Assembly: GCA_045544955.1 (NCBI GenBank)
Contig: JAZPZY010000047.1
Coordinates: 1 to 23,172, forward strand
Reading direction: 5' to 3'
From: SIG701 sp045544955
Lineage (GTDB): Bacteria; Bacillota; Clostridia; Oscillospirales; CAG-272
Length of the DNA: 23,172 bases
Shown here: piece by piece, positions 1 through 7,767 of the stretch
Layout: every line of letters starts with the position of its first letter
Position numbering within the stretch: position 1 is the stretch's first letter
Translations under genes and position numbers: made by a program
Notes under the pieces: generated by a model
Database searches by the model: none
Seen by the model: only the letters and a program-made list of their open reading frames with translations
What the model was told of the DNA's origin: nothing

Positions 1-887
1 AGGGTGTTGATATCAACGGACAGAACCTTGGTATCCAGGGTGCCTTCCTTCTTGAGCTTGTCGGCAACGCCGCGGAAATGCTTGGCGGCTTCGCTCATCA
101 GCTCGAGGGACAGGCCGGTGTCATACGGAGTGCCCTGCAGGGTAGCTACCAGGGGCTCGGTGGCCGGCTGGCTGGTACCGTTGCCCAGCGGGGACAGAGC
201 GGTGTCAACGATGTCAACGCCTGCCTGGGCGGCCATCAGATATACCATGTCACCGGTACCCGTGGTGTTGTGGGTGTGCAGATGGATCGGCACGCCTACG
301 TTCTGTTTCAACTTGCTGACGAGGGAGTAGGCGTCGTAGGGCAGAAGGAGGTTGGCCATATCCTTGATGCAGATCACGTCTGCGCCCATTTTCTCCAGTT
401 CCATAGCGAGACGTACGAAGTAGTCCTCGTTATGAACGGGAGAGAAGGTGTAGCTGATAGCGGTTTCGCAGATGCCGCCGTACTTTTTGCAGGAAGCCAC
501 GGCCTGCTTCAGGTTGCGGGGATCGTTCAACGCATCGAAGATACGGATCACTTCAATACCGTTTTCGATGGACTTCTTAACGAAAGCGTCAACCACGTCG
601 TCAGCGTAGTGCTTGTATCCGAGGATATTCTGTCCGCGGAACAGCATCTGCAGCTTGGTGTTGGGCATGGCTTTCTTGAGTGCACGGAGACGCTCCCAGG
701 GATCCTCGTTCAGATAACGCATGCAGGCGTCAAACGTAGCGCCGCCCCAGCATTCCAGAGACCAGTAGCCTGCCTTATCAAGCAGCTCGCAGGCAGGGAG
801 CATATCCTCGATACGCATACGGGTAGCAGCCTGGGACTGATGCGCGTCGCGGAGAATGGTGTCTGTTATATGAAGTTTCTTTGCCAT
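1..887 (-). CDS. oadA: Oxaloacetate decarboxylase alpha subunit (carboxyltransferase), 3' end outside the window
   Basis: This subunit transfers the carboxyl group of oxaloacetate to carrier-bound biotin, the cytoplasmic first half-reaction of the Na+-pumping decarboxylase. The visible 295 residues form an HMGL-like TIM barrel starting MAKKLHITDTILRDAHQSQ. The metal-site set is present: D14 (in RDAHQS), K175 (in IKDMAN), and H204 and H206 (in HLHTHN). These match D17, K178, H207 and H209 of the Vibrio enzyme with a constant offset of three. The ATG at 887 follows AAAGGAT at about 10 nt. It is the last visible gene of a four-gene operon, 37 nt after oadB. A free biotin carrier is encoded upstream, so the alpha subunit probably lacks a fused biotin domain, but its C-terminus is not visible. 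Pyruvate carboxylase subunit B is a close relative; the adjacent beta pump subunit argues for the decarboxylase. Confidence 0.93.
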   Translation of the reverse strand, partial: MAKKLHITDTILRDAHQSQAATRMRIEDMLPACELLDKAGYWSLECWGGATFDACMRYLNEDPWERLRALKKAMPNTKLQMLFRGQNILGYKHYADDVVDAFVKKSIENGIEVIRIFDALNDPRNLKQAVASCKKYGGICETAISYTFSPVHNEDYFVRLAMELEKMGADVICIKDMANLLLPYDAYSLVSKLKQNVGVPIHLHTHNTTGTGDMVYLMAAQAGVDIVDTALSPLGNGTSQPATEPLVATLQGTPYDTGLSLELMSEAAKHFRGVADKLKKEGTLDTKVLSVDINT

Positions 888-924
888 AAATGTTAGTATC
901 CTTTCTGTGGAATAAATGCGTGGA

Positions 925-2178
925 TCAGCCGAACAGTGCCATCAGTACACCGGCGGCGATAGCGGAGCCGATAACGTCGGCTACGTTGGGACCCATGGCG
1001 TGCATGAGAAGGAAGTTGGACGGATTCTCTTTCTGTCCCACAACCTGGGATACGCGTGCCGCCATCGGTACGGCAGAAACGCCGGCGGAGCCGATCAGCG
1101 GATTGATCTTGTTCTTGAGGAACAGGTTCATGAACTTGGCAAGCAGAATACCGCCGGCGGAGCCCATGGCAAATGCAACGATACCCATCGCCATGATAGC
1201 GAGAGTTTTGGGGGACAGGAACGTATTGGCGGTAGCCGTTGCACCTACGGAAACGCCAAGGAGCACGGTAACGATGTTCATAAGCTCGTTCTGTACTGTC
1301 TTGTTCAGACGTTCAACCACGCCGCATTCACGGAACAGGTTGCCAAGCATCAGGCAGCCTACCAGCGGAGCGGCAGAGGGAACCAGCAGTGCCACGAAGG
1401 TGGTGATGATGATGGGGAAGATGATCTTTTCCGTCTTGGATACGGGACGGAGGGTGGTCATTACGATCTGACGCTCTTCCTTGGTGGTGAGGAGCTTCAT
1501 GATCGGCGGCTGGATCACGGGAACCAGTGCCATATAGGAATAGGCCGCTACGGCGATGGGGCCCAGCAGTTCCGGCGCAAGAAACGACGTGACGTAAATG
1601 GCAGTAGGTCCGTCTGCACCGCCGATAATAGCAGTGGAAGCAGCCTGTGTGGAGGTGAATCCGAGCAGCTTTGTCCCAATGTAGGTAACAAAGATACCAA
1701 GCTGTGCGGCACCGCCCAGAAGCAGGCTCTTGGGGTTGGCGATCAGCGGACCGAAGTCGGTCATGGCACCTACGCCAAGGAAAATAAGGCAGGGGTAAAT
1801 ACCCAGCTTAACGCCCAGATAGAGAATGTCGATAAGACCGACGGAGATCGTCTCTCCTACGGTGACAGAGTTCCGGATGGCTTCGGCTACGCCTGCCGTT
1901 TCCAGTTCTGCCAGCAGTTCGGCCGTGACGGGTGCACCGCCAAACAGATCCCAGTGCACGTGACCGCCGGCGAAAAGAATCTCGTGGTACATGCCGGCAC
2001 CGGGCAGGTTGGTGAGAAGCATACCGAATGCAATAGGCAAAAGCAGCATCGGCTCAAATTTTTTCACGATCGCCAGATAGAGAAGTACGAAGGAAATGAG
2101 GAGCATGATCAGTACTTTCCAGTTGTCGGCGATCATGGAAAATCCGGTTTGATTTAAGAAGTTAAGGATCGTTTCCAT
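925..2178 (-). CDS. oadB: Sodium-pump decarboxylase beta subunit (OadB)
   Basis: Membrane subunit that decarboxylates carboxybiotin and couples this to Na+ export. The 417-residue protein has the usual family length and is almost wholly hydrophobic, with many membrane segments beginning near residues 20-38. It carries the family signature GGADGPT with D189, which corresponds to the essential membrane aspartate (D203 in the Klebsiella protein), followed by a Y/S-rich helix and, near the C-terminus, a GSAGG segment. The ATG at 2178 is preceded by AAGGA at about 10 nt. It lies 19 nt after the biotin carrier gene and 37 nt before oadA, so the genes are co-transcribed. Beta subunits of methylmalonyl-CoA and glutaconyl-CoA decarboxylases look alike; the OadA-type alpha subunit next door decides for oxaloacetate. 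Confidence 0.95.
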   Translation of the reverse strand: METILNFLNQTGFSMIADNWKVLIMLLISFVLLYLAIVKKFEPMLLLPIAFGMLLTNLPGAGMYHEILFAGGHVHWDLFGGAPVTAELLAELETAGVAEAIRNSVTVGETISVGLIDILYLGVKLGIYPCLIFLGVGAMTDFGPLIANPKSLLLGGAAQLGIFVTYIGTKLLGFTSTQAASTAIIGGADGPTAIYVTSFLAPELLGPIAVAAYSYMALVPVIQPPIMKLLTTKEERQIVMTTLRPVSKTEKIIFPIIITTFVALLVPSAAPLVGCLMLGNLFRECGVVERLNKTVQNELMNIVTVLLGVSVGATATANTFLSPKTLAIMAMGIVAFAMGSAGGILLAKFMNLFLKNKINPLIGSAGVSAVPMAARVSQVVGQKENPSNFLLMHAMGPNVADVIGSAIAAGVLMALFG

Positions 2179-2197
2179 GCCGTTGATTCCTTACGCA

Positions 2198-2587
2198 TTA
2201 AGCCAGCGTGCAGAGAACGGCACCGGAATCCACGGAGGATCCCTTCGTGGTGTTAACGGATGCGATCACGCCGTCACGGGGAGCCATGATCTCATTTTCC
2301 ATCTTCATAGCTTCCAGAATGAAGAGAACGTCGCCCTTCTTAACGGAAGCGCCGTTCGTTACGTTTACGGCGAGGATGGTGCCCGGCATGGGAGCGGTGA
2401 TGGATTCGCTGCCGGCAGCGGCGGGTGCAGCAGGGGCTGCAGCAGGAGCGGGAGCGGCGGCAGGTGCGGGTGCAGCGGCAGGAGCAGCAGGAGCCGGAGC
2501 GGCTGCGGGAGCAACATTTGCCTTGTCAACTACTTCGAGGGTGATTTCATACAGATTGCCGTTTACGTTTACTCTATACATTTTCAT
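2198..2587 (-). CDS. Biotin carboxyl carrier protein of the decarboxylase
   Basis: Small mobile carrier that shuttles carboxybiotin between the alpha and beta subunits. It has 129 residues: a short N-terminal part (about 1-25), a flexible Ala/Pro linker (about 26-59, almost only A and P), and a C-terminal biotinyl domain (about 61-129) with the motif EAMKMEN, in which K95 is the biotinylated lysine. The start at 2587 has AAGGAAGG about 9 nt upstream; a second ATG two codons downstream (MYRVNV) is also possible. Family members of this kind are usually annotated as biotin/lipoyl-binding or gamma/delta decarboxylase subunits. The low-complexity linker also opens a long Ala-rich antisense reading frame, which is an artefact. 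Confidence 0.93.
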   Translation of the reverse strand: MKMYRVNVNGNLYEITLEVVDKANVAPAAAPAPAAPAAAPAPAAAPAPAAAPAAPAAAGSESITAPMPGTILAVNVTNGASVKKGDVLFILEAMKMENEIMAPRDGVIASVNTTKGSSVDSGAVLCTLA

Positions 2588-2661
2588 GGAGGGATACCTT
2601 CCTTTTCATTATTTTCAAATTTAATATGGGGAATGCGGTTTGTAAATGGGGGTGTGGGGGA

Positions 2662-3129
2662 TCAGCTGATCTTGCGGAACGAATGGATCCGCAGAGCGGA
2701 TACGTCCGTGCCGAGTTCTTCCGCCAAAGCGGCGGTGACGGCGGCGATGAGCTCACCTCGTGCCGGATCTGCGGCAGGGGCGGCTGCGGCACCGACTCGT
2801 CTCAGCGAATGTACGCGGATAGCGGACACGTCCGTGCCGAGTTCTTCCGCAATGGCAGCAGTGATGGCTGCCACCATCTCGCTTTTGTTGGGGATGGGTG
2901 CATCTACGGCTTGATTTACGGCAGGGGCGGCGGCAGGCACCGGGGCGGGCTTGCTTTCCGTCTTGCCTTCAAGCAGCTGACAGACTTTGCCGAGCAGCGT
3001 GCACAGGAGAATGATGCAGGTAAGGCCGATCATAACGACGGAAATTCCCAGAATCGCTACGAACAGTATACCCGGTTCTGCTGTTTCTGCAGGAGCCGCG
3101 GCGGCAAGTGCTGTGATGAAATGGTTCAT
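2662..3129 (-). CDS. OadG-like small membrane subunit of the decarboxylase with a duplicated C-terminal module
   Basis: First gene of the operon. In this family the small subunit anchors and assembles the alpha-beta complex at the membrane. The 155-residue protein begins MNHFITALAAAAPAE, has one membrane segment (about 20-46), and then an Ala/Pro-rich cytoplasmic linker. Its C-terminus holds two copies of one module, residues 84-112 and 126-154, each built as E-(M/L)-(V/I)-AA-x-TAA-x-AEELGTDVSA followed by an R-x-HS-x-R-(R/K) ending. One copy is what I expect in relatives. I chose ATG at 3129 because AAAGGAG sits 7 nt upstream; the reading frame stays open to 3171, but that longer start lacks such a site. 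The stop is 74 nt before the biotin carrier gene. Confidence 0.85.
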   Translation of the reverse strand: MNHFITALAAAAPAETAEPGILFVAILGISVVMIGLTCIILLCTLLGKVCQLLEGKTESKPAPVPAAAPAVNQAVDAPIPNKSEMVAAITAAIAEELGTDVSAIRVHSLRRVGAAAAPAADPARGELIAAVTAALAEELGTDVSALRIHSFRKIS

Positions 3130-3200
3130 GTGACACTCCTTTTCTTGGGATTTGGTAAGCGGGTGGATCAAACATAAAATGCCAATATTCCACCTTTATA

Positions 3201-3228
3201 ATTATAACTTATTCGGCGTGAATGTCAA
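3201..3228 (-). promoter_or_regulatory. Sigma-A promoter of the oxaloacetate decarboxylase operon
   Basis: On the minus strand there is a perfect TTGACA (3223-3228), a 16-nt spacer and a perfect TATAAT (3201-3206), about 72 nt upstream of the OadG-like start. It points into the decarboxylase operon and is back to back with the aldo/keto reductase promoter. Confidence 0.85.
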
Positions 3229-3328
3229 GAGCAATTCACAAAGTGAGGAAAAAAAGAAAAGAAGTTTTTTCGTTTGTGAAAAAAAGGCCGCCGCCGTGTA
3301 AATTTTTGCCGTAAAATTCTCTCCGGCA

Positions 3329-3357
3329 TTGCAAAGAAAAGACAAATCGTGTATAAT
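3329..3357 (+). promoter_or_regulatory. Sigma-A promoter of the aldo/keto reductase gene
   Basis: TTGCAA (3329-3334), a 17-nt spacer and TATAAT (3352-3357), 35 nt before the ATG at 3393. The upstream stretch 3235-3290 is A/T-tract rich and could act as an UP element for one or both divergent promoters. Confidence 0.8.
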
Positions 3358-3392
3358 GATAAAAACGTACAGATTGGTACAGGAGTGTGAAT

Positions 3393-4406
3393 ATGCAGAC
3401 TGTTATTTTAGGAAAAAGCGGACTTTCCGTTTCCCGTGTCGGTTTCGGCGGTATCCCTATTCAGCGGATCACGAAAGAGGAGGCACCGGCTCTTCTTCGT
3501 GCGGTGCACGAGGCGGGCATCAACTATATTGACTCCGCACGGATGTATACGGTCAGTGAGGAGTACATCGGCTACGCACTGGAAAAGGAAGGACTGCGGG
3601 ATGCTTTTATCCTTGCCTCCAAAAGCATGGCACGGACGAGGGAGGAGATGGAACGGGATATTGAGATCAGCCTTCACAATTTCCGCACGGATTGCATCGA
3701 CCTTTATCAGATACATAACCCCAATATGGCACAGCTTGAGCAGGTGCTGGCACCGGGCGGTGCTCTGGAGGCACTGTTTGCCGCACGGGATGCGGGGAAG
3801 ATCCGGCATATCGGTCTTACCGCCCATTCGAAAGAGGTGTTCGAGCGTGCTCTGTCCTTGGATTTCGTGGAAACGGTGATGTTCCCGTACAGCATCGTGG
3901 AGACGCAGGGCGAGGATCTAATCGAAAAATGCCGGGAAAAGAACGTAGGCTTTATTGCCATGAAGCCCATGGCGGGCGGTGCCATTGAGAACGGCACGCT
4001 GGCCATGCGGTTCATCACGGCCAATCCGGCCGTCTCCGTGGTGATCCCGGGCATGTACTGTGCGGAGGAGGTGGCAGAGAATACTGCCGCCGCAGAGAAT
4101 ACCGCACCGCTTACCGGGGAGGAACTTTCAGAGGTGGAAAAGATCCGCCGCGAGCTTGGTGAGAATTTCTGTCGCCGCTGTAATTACTGTGCCCCCTGCA
4201 CGGTGGGGATCGCTATTCCCAACGTGTTCCTGTTCGCCGGCTATCTGGAACGGTACAGCCTTTCCGGCTGGGCACACGAACGATACGCTACGCTGCAGGT
4301 GAAGGCCGGGGCGTGCATTGACTGCGGCGTGTGCGAGACCAGATGCCCGTATAATCTGCCCATTCGGCAGATGCTGAAGCGTGCAGCGAAAGAATTCGGT
4401 GAATAA
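3393..4406 (+). CDS. Aldo/keto reductase with C-terminal 4Fe-4S ferredoxin domain
   Basis: Predicted cytoplasmic oxidoreductase of 337 residues. Residues 1-250 form the aldo/keto reductase barrel with the catalytic tetrad D47, Y52, K77 and H108 (in YQIHN). Residues 255-325 carry two cysteine groups, C260-x2-C263-x2-C266-x2-C269 and C308-x2-C311-x2-C314-x3-C318-P, as in the ferredoxin-fused members of this family; these probably bind one or two 4Fe-4S clusters. The substrate cannot be read from sequence. An upstream GTG at 3387 is in frame, but AGGAG at 3381-3385 is one base from it and 7 nt from the ATG at 3393, so the ATG is used. The gene has its own promoter and is followed by a hairpin terminator, so it is monocistronic. 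Confidence 0.92.
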   Translation: MQTVILGKSGLSVSRVGFGGIPIQRITKEEAPALLRAVHEAGINYIDSARMYTVSEEYIGYALEKEGLRDAFILASKSMARTREEMERDIEISLHNFRTDCIDLYQIHNPNMAQLEQVLAPGGALEALFAARDAGKIRHIGLTAHSKEVFERALSLDFVETVMFPYSIVETQGEDLIEKCREKNVGFIAMKPMAGGAIENGTLAMRFITANPAVSVVIPGMYCAEEVAENTAAAENTAPLTGEELSEVEKIRRELGENFCRRCNYCAPCTVGIAIPNVFLFAGYLERYSLSGWAHERYATLQVKAGACIDCGVCETRCPYNLPIRQMLKRAAKEFGE

Positions 4407-4415
4407 AATGCAAAA

Positions 4416-4450
4416 CAGGCACGGCCAAAACGCCGTGCCTGAAATTTTCT
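4416..4450 (+). terminator. Terminator after the aldo/keto reductase gene
   Basis: A perfect 10-bp stem (4416-4425 with 4432-4441, arm CAGGCACGGC), a 6-nt loop, then the short T-rich run AAATTTTCT. The T tract is weak but the placement 10 nt after the stop fits. Confidence 0.75.
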
Positions 4451-4478
4451 GCAAATCGCACTTCTTTTTTACAAAAAC

Positions 4479-4507
4479 TTGAAATCATCCGTAATGTATG
4501 GTATAAT
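4479..4507 (+). promoter_or_regulatory. Promoter of the GlpA-like operon with a palindrome over the -10
   Basis: TTGAAA (4479-4484), a 17-nt spacer and TATAAT (4502-4507). The -10 is framed by an exact inverted repeat, TAATGTAT (4492-4499) and ATACATTA (4509-4516), with a 9-nt centre. Its position fits a repressor operator, although no regulator gene lies beside it. Confidence 0.85.
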
Positions 4508-4548
4508 GATACATTATAGTGTATTTTTATCCTATGGGAGGTATTACG

Positions 4549-6006
4549 GTGGCAAAGTATGACGTAGTCGTAATCGGTGCGGGTGCCGTTGGGTGTGCGA
4601 TTGCCCGGGAGCTTTCCCGGTACAACGTGTCCTGTGCCGTGCTTGAAAAGGCGAACGACGTGGCTATGGGAACAAGCGGAAAGAACAGTGCGGTGGTGCA
4701 CGCCGGCTTCAACAACAAGGTCGGTTCGCTCATGGCCCGTTTTTGCGTAGAGGGGAACCTTGGCTTTGAAGAACTGGCGAAAGAGTTGGATATTCCCTAT
4801 AAAAAGAAAGGCAAACTGGTGGTTGCCTTTGACGAGGAGGATATGACCGTCCTTAAAAACCTGGTGGATCAGGGCAATAAGAACGGCTGCGTGGGACTGG
4901 AACTGATCGGACAGGACAAGCTGCGTCAGCTGGAGCCCAACGTGGGCGGTATTGGTGCCATGTGGTCCAAAAACACAGCCGTGATCAATCCGTTCCTGTA
5001 TACGGTGGCGCTGGCGGAGCACGCGCACCGCAACGGCGTGGAGTTCTTCTTCAATTTTGAGGTGAGCGGAATCTGCAAAAGAGACGACGGTGTTTTTGAA
5101 ATAACCGACGGCGAAAACGTCGTGGAAGCCGGACGGATCATCAACTCCGCCGGTCTCTATTCCGATAAGGTGGCCGCCATGGCAGGGGATAACCGGTATA
5201 AGATCTATCCGTGCCGCGGTGAGTATTATATCCTGGATAAGCGGGTGAGCGATTTCATCTCCATGCCCGTGTATCCGGCGCCCAAAAAGGGAATCGGCGG
5301 TCTGGGCGTGCATCTTACCACCACCGAGGACAACAACGTCCTGATCGGCCCGTCCGCCGAGTACATAGATTCCCGTCTTGACGTTTCCACCACCGAGGAG
5401 ATCGGCAAAAAACTGTTTGACGAGGCCGTGCAGCTGCTTCCGCCGCTGAAACGGAGCCATATCATCGCAAGTTACGCCGGACTTCGCGCAAAGCAGACGC
5501 CGCCGGAGGTGGGCGGATTTGCCGATTTTGAGATTACGGAGAGCACGCTTGTGCCCGGACTTCTGAACCTGATCGGTATCGAATCCCCGGGACTTACCGC
5601 CTCCGTGCCGATTGCACGGTACGTGGTAACGCTTCTCAAGGATCTGATGCCTCTTTTCGAAAAGGAAACGTTCCTGCCGGCGGAAAAACGCCCGAAGCGT
5701 TTCCGGGATCTTACGGAAGAGGAGCGGGAACAGCTCTGCCGGGAGAATCCGGAGTACGGCGAGATCGTGTGCCGCTGTGAGCACGTTTCCAAGGCAGAGA
5801 TCCGTGCCGCTATCGAAAATCCCCTGGGCGTCCGTTCGCTGATCGGTATCAAATACCGTTCCCGTTCCATGATGGGACGGTGCCAGGGCGGCTACTGCAT
5901 GACGAAGATCGTAGAGATGCTCACGACGGAGTATGGCATGAAGCCGGAGGAGATCGAGTTTAATAGCCGTGACTCCCATCCGTTCATCGGAGGTGTAAAG
6001 GAATGA
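4549..6006 (+). CDS. GlpA-like FAD-dependent dehydrogenase with BFD-type [2Fe-2S] domain
   Basis: Relative of the anaerobic glycerol-3-phosphate dehydrogenase large subunit, expected to oxidise glycerol-3-phosphate or a similar 2-hydroxy compound with FAD and pass electrons to partner proteins. It has 485 residues: an FAD Rossmann motif GAGAVG at 10-15, a DAO-type fold to about residue 375, then a BFD-like domain with C408-x-C410-x34-C445-x4-C450. The ORF is open from 4519, but GGGAGG at 4536-4541 sits 7 nt before the GTG at 4549, so translation starts VAKYDVVVIG. The stop overlaps the next start (ATGA). The same three-gene order with an FAD oxidoreductase and DUF1667 is known from Thermotoga and many Clostridia. 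Substrate is uncertain: related proteins include 2-hydroxyglutarate oxidases. Confidence 0.88.
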   Translation: MAKYDVVVIGAGAVGCAIARELSRYNVSCAVLEKANDVAMGTSGKNSAVVHAGFNNKVGSLMARFCVEGNLGFEELAKELDIPYKKKGKLVVAFDEEDMTVLKNLVDQGNKNGCVGLELIGQDKLRQLEPNVGGIGAMWSKNTAVINPFLYTVALAEHAHRNGVEFFFNFEVSGICKRDDGVFEITDGENVVEAGRIINSAGLYSDKVAAMAGDNRYKIYPCRGEYYILDKRVSDFISMPVYPAPKKGIGGLGVHLTTTEDNNVLIGPSAEYIDSRLDVSTTEEIGKKLFDEAVQLLPPLKRSHIIASYAGLRAKQTPPEVGGFADFEITESTLVPGLLNLIGIESPGLTASVPIARYVVTLLKDLMPLFEKETFLPAEKRPKRFRDLTEEEREQLCRENPEYGEIVCRCEHVSKAEIRAAIENPLGVRSLIGIKYRSRSMMGRCQGGYCMTKIVEMLTTEYGMKPEEIEFNSRDSHPFIGGVKE

Positions 6007-7244
6007 TAAGCAAGGATCTGATCATCATCGGTGCCGGCCCCGCCGGTCTTGCCGCCGCCGTGGAGGCAAAAAAACAGGGCGTAAAGGACGTGCTCCTCAT
6101 CGAGCGTGACGGACGTACCGGCGGTATTCTGAATCAGTGCATCCACGACGGCTTCGGCGTTATTCGTTTTGGGGAAGCCCTCAGCGGCCCGGAATACGCC
6201 GCCAGGTATTTTGACCTGTTTCTTAAAAGCGGTGCGGAGCTTGCCGCCGGGACCATGGTGCTTTCCGTGTCGCCCGATCGCGTAGTCACCGCCGTGGGCA
6301 AGGACGGCATCGTCAAATACAAAGCCGGTGCCATCATTCTCGCCATGGGATGCCGTGAGCGTACCCGCGGTGCCATCGCCGTGCCCGGCAGCCGCCCGGC
6401 TGGTATATTCACCGCCGGAGTTGCCCAGAATTTCGTGAATCTCAAGAATATTTCCGTGGGAAAGAAGATTCTCATTCTCGGCTCCGGCGACATCGGCCTG
6501 ATCATGGCACGCCGGCTGACGCTGGAAGGCGGCGAGGTCATCGCCGTGCTTGAAAAACTCCCCTATTCCAGCGGACTTCCCAGAAATATCACCCAGTGCC
6601 TGGAGGACTACAATATTCCCCTGTACCTCAGCCGTACGGTGGTGCAGATCCATGGCAAGGATCGCCTTACCGGCGTTACCACTGCGGCCGTGGACGAAAA
6701 GGGAAGCGTGATCCCCGGCACGGAGGAATACGTGGAGTGCGATACGCTGATCCTCTCCGTCGGACTTATCCCGGAGAACGAGCTGACCATCGGTGCCGGC
6801 ATCGAGATGGATCCCGTCACCGGCGGTGCACTGGTTGACGAAAGCATGATGACCTCGGCGGACGGCATTTTCGCCTGCGGCAACGCACTGCACGTCCACG
6901 ATCTGGTGGACTACGTCTCCGAGGAAGCCGCCGCCGCCGCAAAGGGTGCGGCCGAGTATATCGAAAGCGGCGTACGCCGCCCGGCAGACGTGCCGGTGTC
7001 CGTTGCCGACGGTATCCGCTACGTTTTGCCCCGGAAGATCAGCGGTGATAGGGACGTGACCATCTCCATGCGCGTATCCCGCCCGGACCGGAATAAATCC
7101 GTGGCCGTGTACGCCGGCGATACGCTGATTAAAAAGGTAAAGCATGCAAAACTGAACCCGGCGGAAATGATCCGGATGAAACTGGACGCTGAAGCCATAA
7201 ATAATGCGAAAGAAACGGGACTGGAGGTGCGGATCCTTGGCTGA
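6003..7244 (+). CDS. FAD-dependent NAD(P)-type oxidoreductase, partner of the GlpA-like protein
   Basis: Pyridine nucleotide-disulfide oxidoreductase-like flavoprotein of 413 residues, probably passing electrons between the GlpA-like dehydrogenase and NAD(P) or another carrier. It has an N-terminal FAD motif GAGPAGLAA at 10-18, a second dinucleotide motif GSGDIG near residue 160, and a C-terminal FAD motif around the segment SADGIFACGNALH. No CxxxxC redox pair is seen in the N-terminal part, so it is not a classic disulfide reductase. Its ATG overlaps the preceding stop by 4 nt, and its own stop overlaps the next gene by 8 nt, which indicates translational coupling. E. coli GlpB takes a comparable position but differs in sequence type, so I give no gene symbol. 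Confidence 0.88.
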   Translation: MISKDLIIIGAGPAGLAAAVEAKKQGVKDVLLIERDGRTGGILNQCIHDGFGVIRFGEALSGPEYAARYFDLFLKSGAELAAGTMVLSVSPDRVVTAVGKDGIVKYKAGAIILAMGCRERTRGAIAVPGSRPAGIFTAGVAQNFVNLKNISVGKKILILGSGDIGLIMARRLTLEGGEVIAVLEKLPYSSGLPRNITQCLEDYNIPLYLSRTVVQIHGKDRLTGVTTAAVDEKGSVIPGTEEYVECDTLILSVGLIPENELTIGAGIEMDPVTGGALVDESMMTSADGIFACGNALHVHDLVDYVSEEAAAAAKGAAEYIESGVRRPADVPVSVADGIRYVLPRKISGDRDVTISMRVSRPDRNKSVAVYAGDTLIKKVKHAKLNPAEMIRMKLDAEAINNAKETGLEVRILG

Positions 7245-7599
7245 GATCATTACGAGAACGTGTATCGTTTGCCCCAACGGATGTGAGCTGAAAATCACCG
7301 TGGGAGACGAGATCAAGGTAGAGGGAGCAACCTGTCCCCGGGGTGTGACCTATGGAACGAACGAGGTGACGAACCCCATGCGGTCGCTGACCACCACCGT
7401 GAAAGTGACCGGCGGAGAATTGCCCCTTGTTTCCGTCCGTACCGACGGCGTGATCCCCAAAGACATGTTGAAGGACGCGGTAAAGGAACTGTCGAAGATC
7501 ACCGTCACCGCCCCCGTTACGATCGGGCAGGTGGTGTGCGCGGATCTTCTCGGCACCGGCGTCGCCGTAAAGGCGAGTAAGAACGTGGACGTGAAGTAA
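7237..7599 (+). CDS. DUF1667 small cysteine-rich protein
   Basis: A 120-residue protein of the DUF1667 family, consistently encoded after GlpA-like and FAD-oxidoreductase genes; its biochemical role is not established. Four cysteines, C9-x2-C12-x3-C16 (CIVCPNGC) and C33 (ATCPRG), could bind an iron-sulfur cluster or zinc, which would make it a small electron-transfer subunit (inference). I chose the TTG at 7237 as start because the protein then begins directly before the conserved AEIITRTCIVCPNGC segment and GGAGG lies upstream at 7223-7227. The frame is open to 7204, but that N-terminal part is inside the preceding gene and not family-like. It ends the operon just before a strong terminator. 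Confidence 0.87.
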   Translation: MAEIITRTCIVCPNGCELKITVGDEIKVEGATCPRGVTYGTNEVTNPMRSLTTTVKVTGGELPLVSVRTDGVIPKDMLKDAVKELSKITVTAPVTIGQVVCADLLGTGVAVKASKNVDVK

Positions 7600-7603
7600 G
7601 TGT

Positions 7604-7640
7604 GAAAAAGCACAGTCCCTGATGCGGACTGTGCTTTTTC
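7604..7640 (+). terminator. Terminator of the GlpA-like operon
   Basis: A perfect 15-bp stem (7604-7618 with 7626-7640), 7-nt loop, and a T5 run that forms part of the descending arm. It stands 4 nt after the DUF1667 stop. Confidence 0.9.
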
Positions 7641-7691
7641 AGTAAAAATCATGAAAATGTGTCACCGCAGTGTGAAACTTGTGAGTATCCG

Positions 7692-7720
7692 TTGAACGGC
7701 AGCGCTTTTTGTTGTATAAT
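7692..7720 (+). promoter_or_regulatory. Sigma-A promoter of the restriction-modification gene
   Basis: TTGAAC (7692-7697), a 17-nt spacer and TATAAT (7715-7720), 47 nt upstream of the ATG at 7768. AGAGGA precedes the start by about 7 nt. Confidence 0.8.
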
Positions 7721-7767
7721 AAAGACGGCAGACTGAGAAGAACAGTTATGCAGAAAGAGGAAACGAC

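Noticed and set aside
2440..2510. Short tandem repeat of GCAGGAGC-type units that could suggest a repeat array
   Set aside because: It encodes the flexible Ala/Pro linker of the biotin carrier; units are irregular and there are no spacers, so it is not a CRISPR or intergenic repeat.
2208..2624. A plus-strand frame rich in Ala and Gly
   Set aside because: It is the complement of the Ala/Pro linker of the biotin carrier protein; the repetitive codons keep it open.
4288..5979. A 563-codon minus-strand frame opposite the GlpA-like gene (and a 474-codon one at 5892-7316)
   Set aside because: Both are His-rich shadows of supported plus-strand genes and cross a terminator and a promoter.
7204..7236. 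Upstream ATG start for the DUF1667 gene
   Set aside because: It would lie inside the preceding gene and add residues not expected in the family; the TTG at 7237 fits better.
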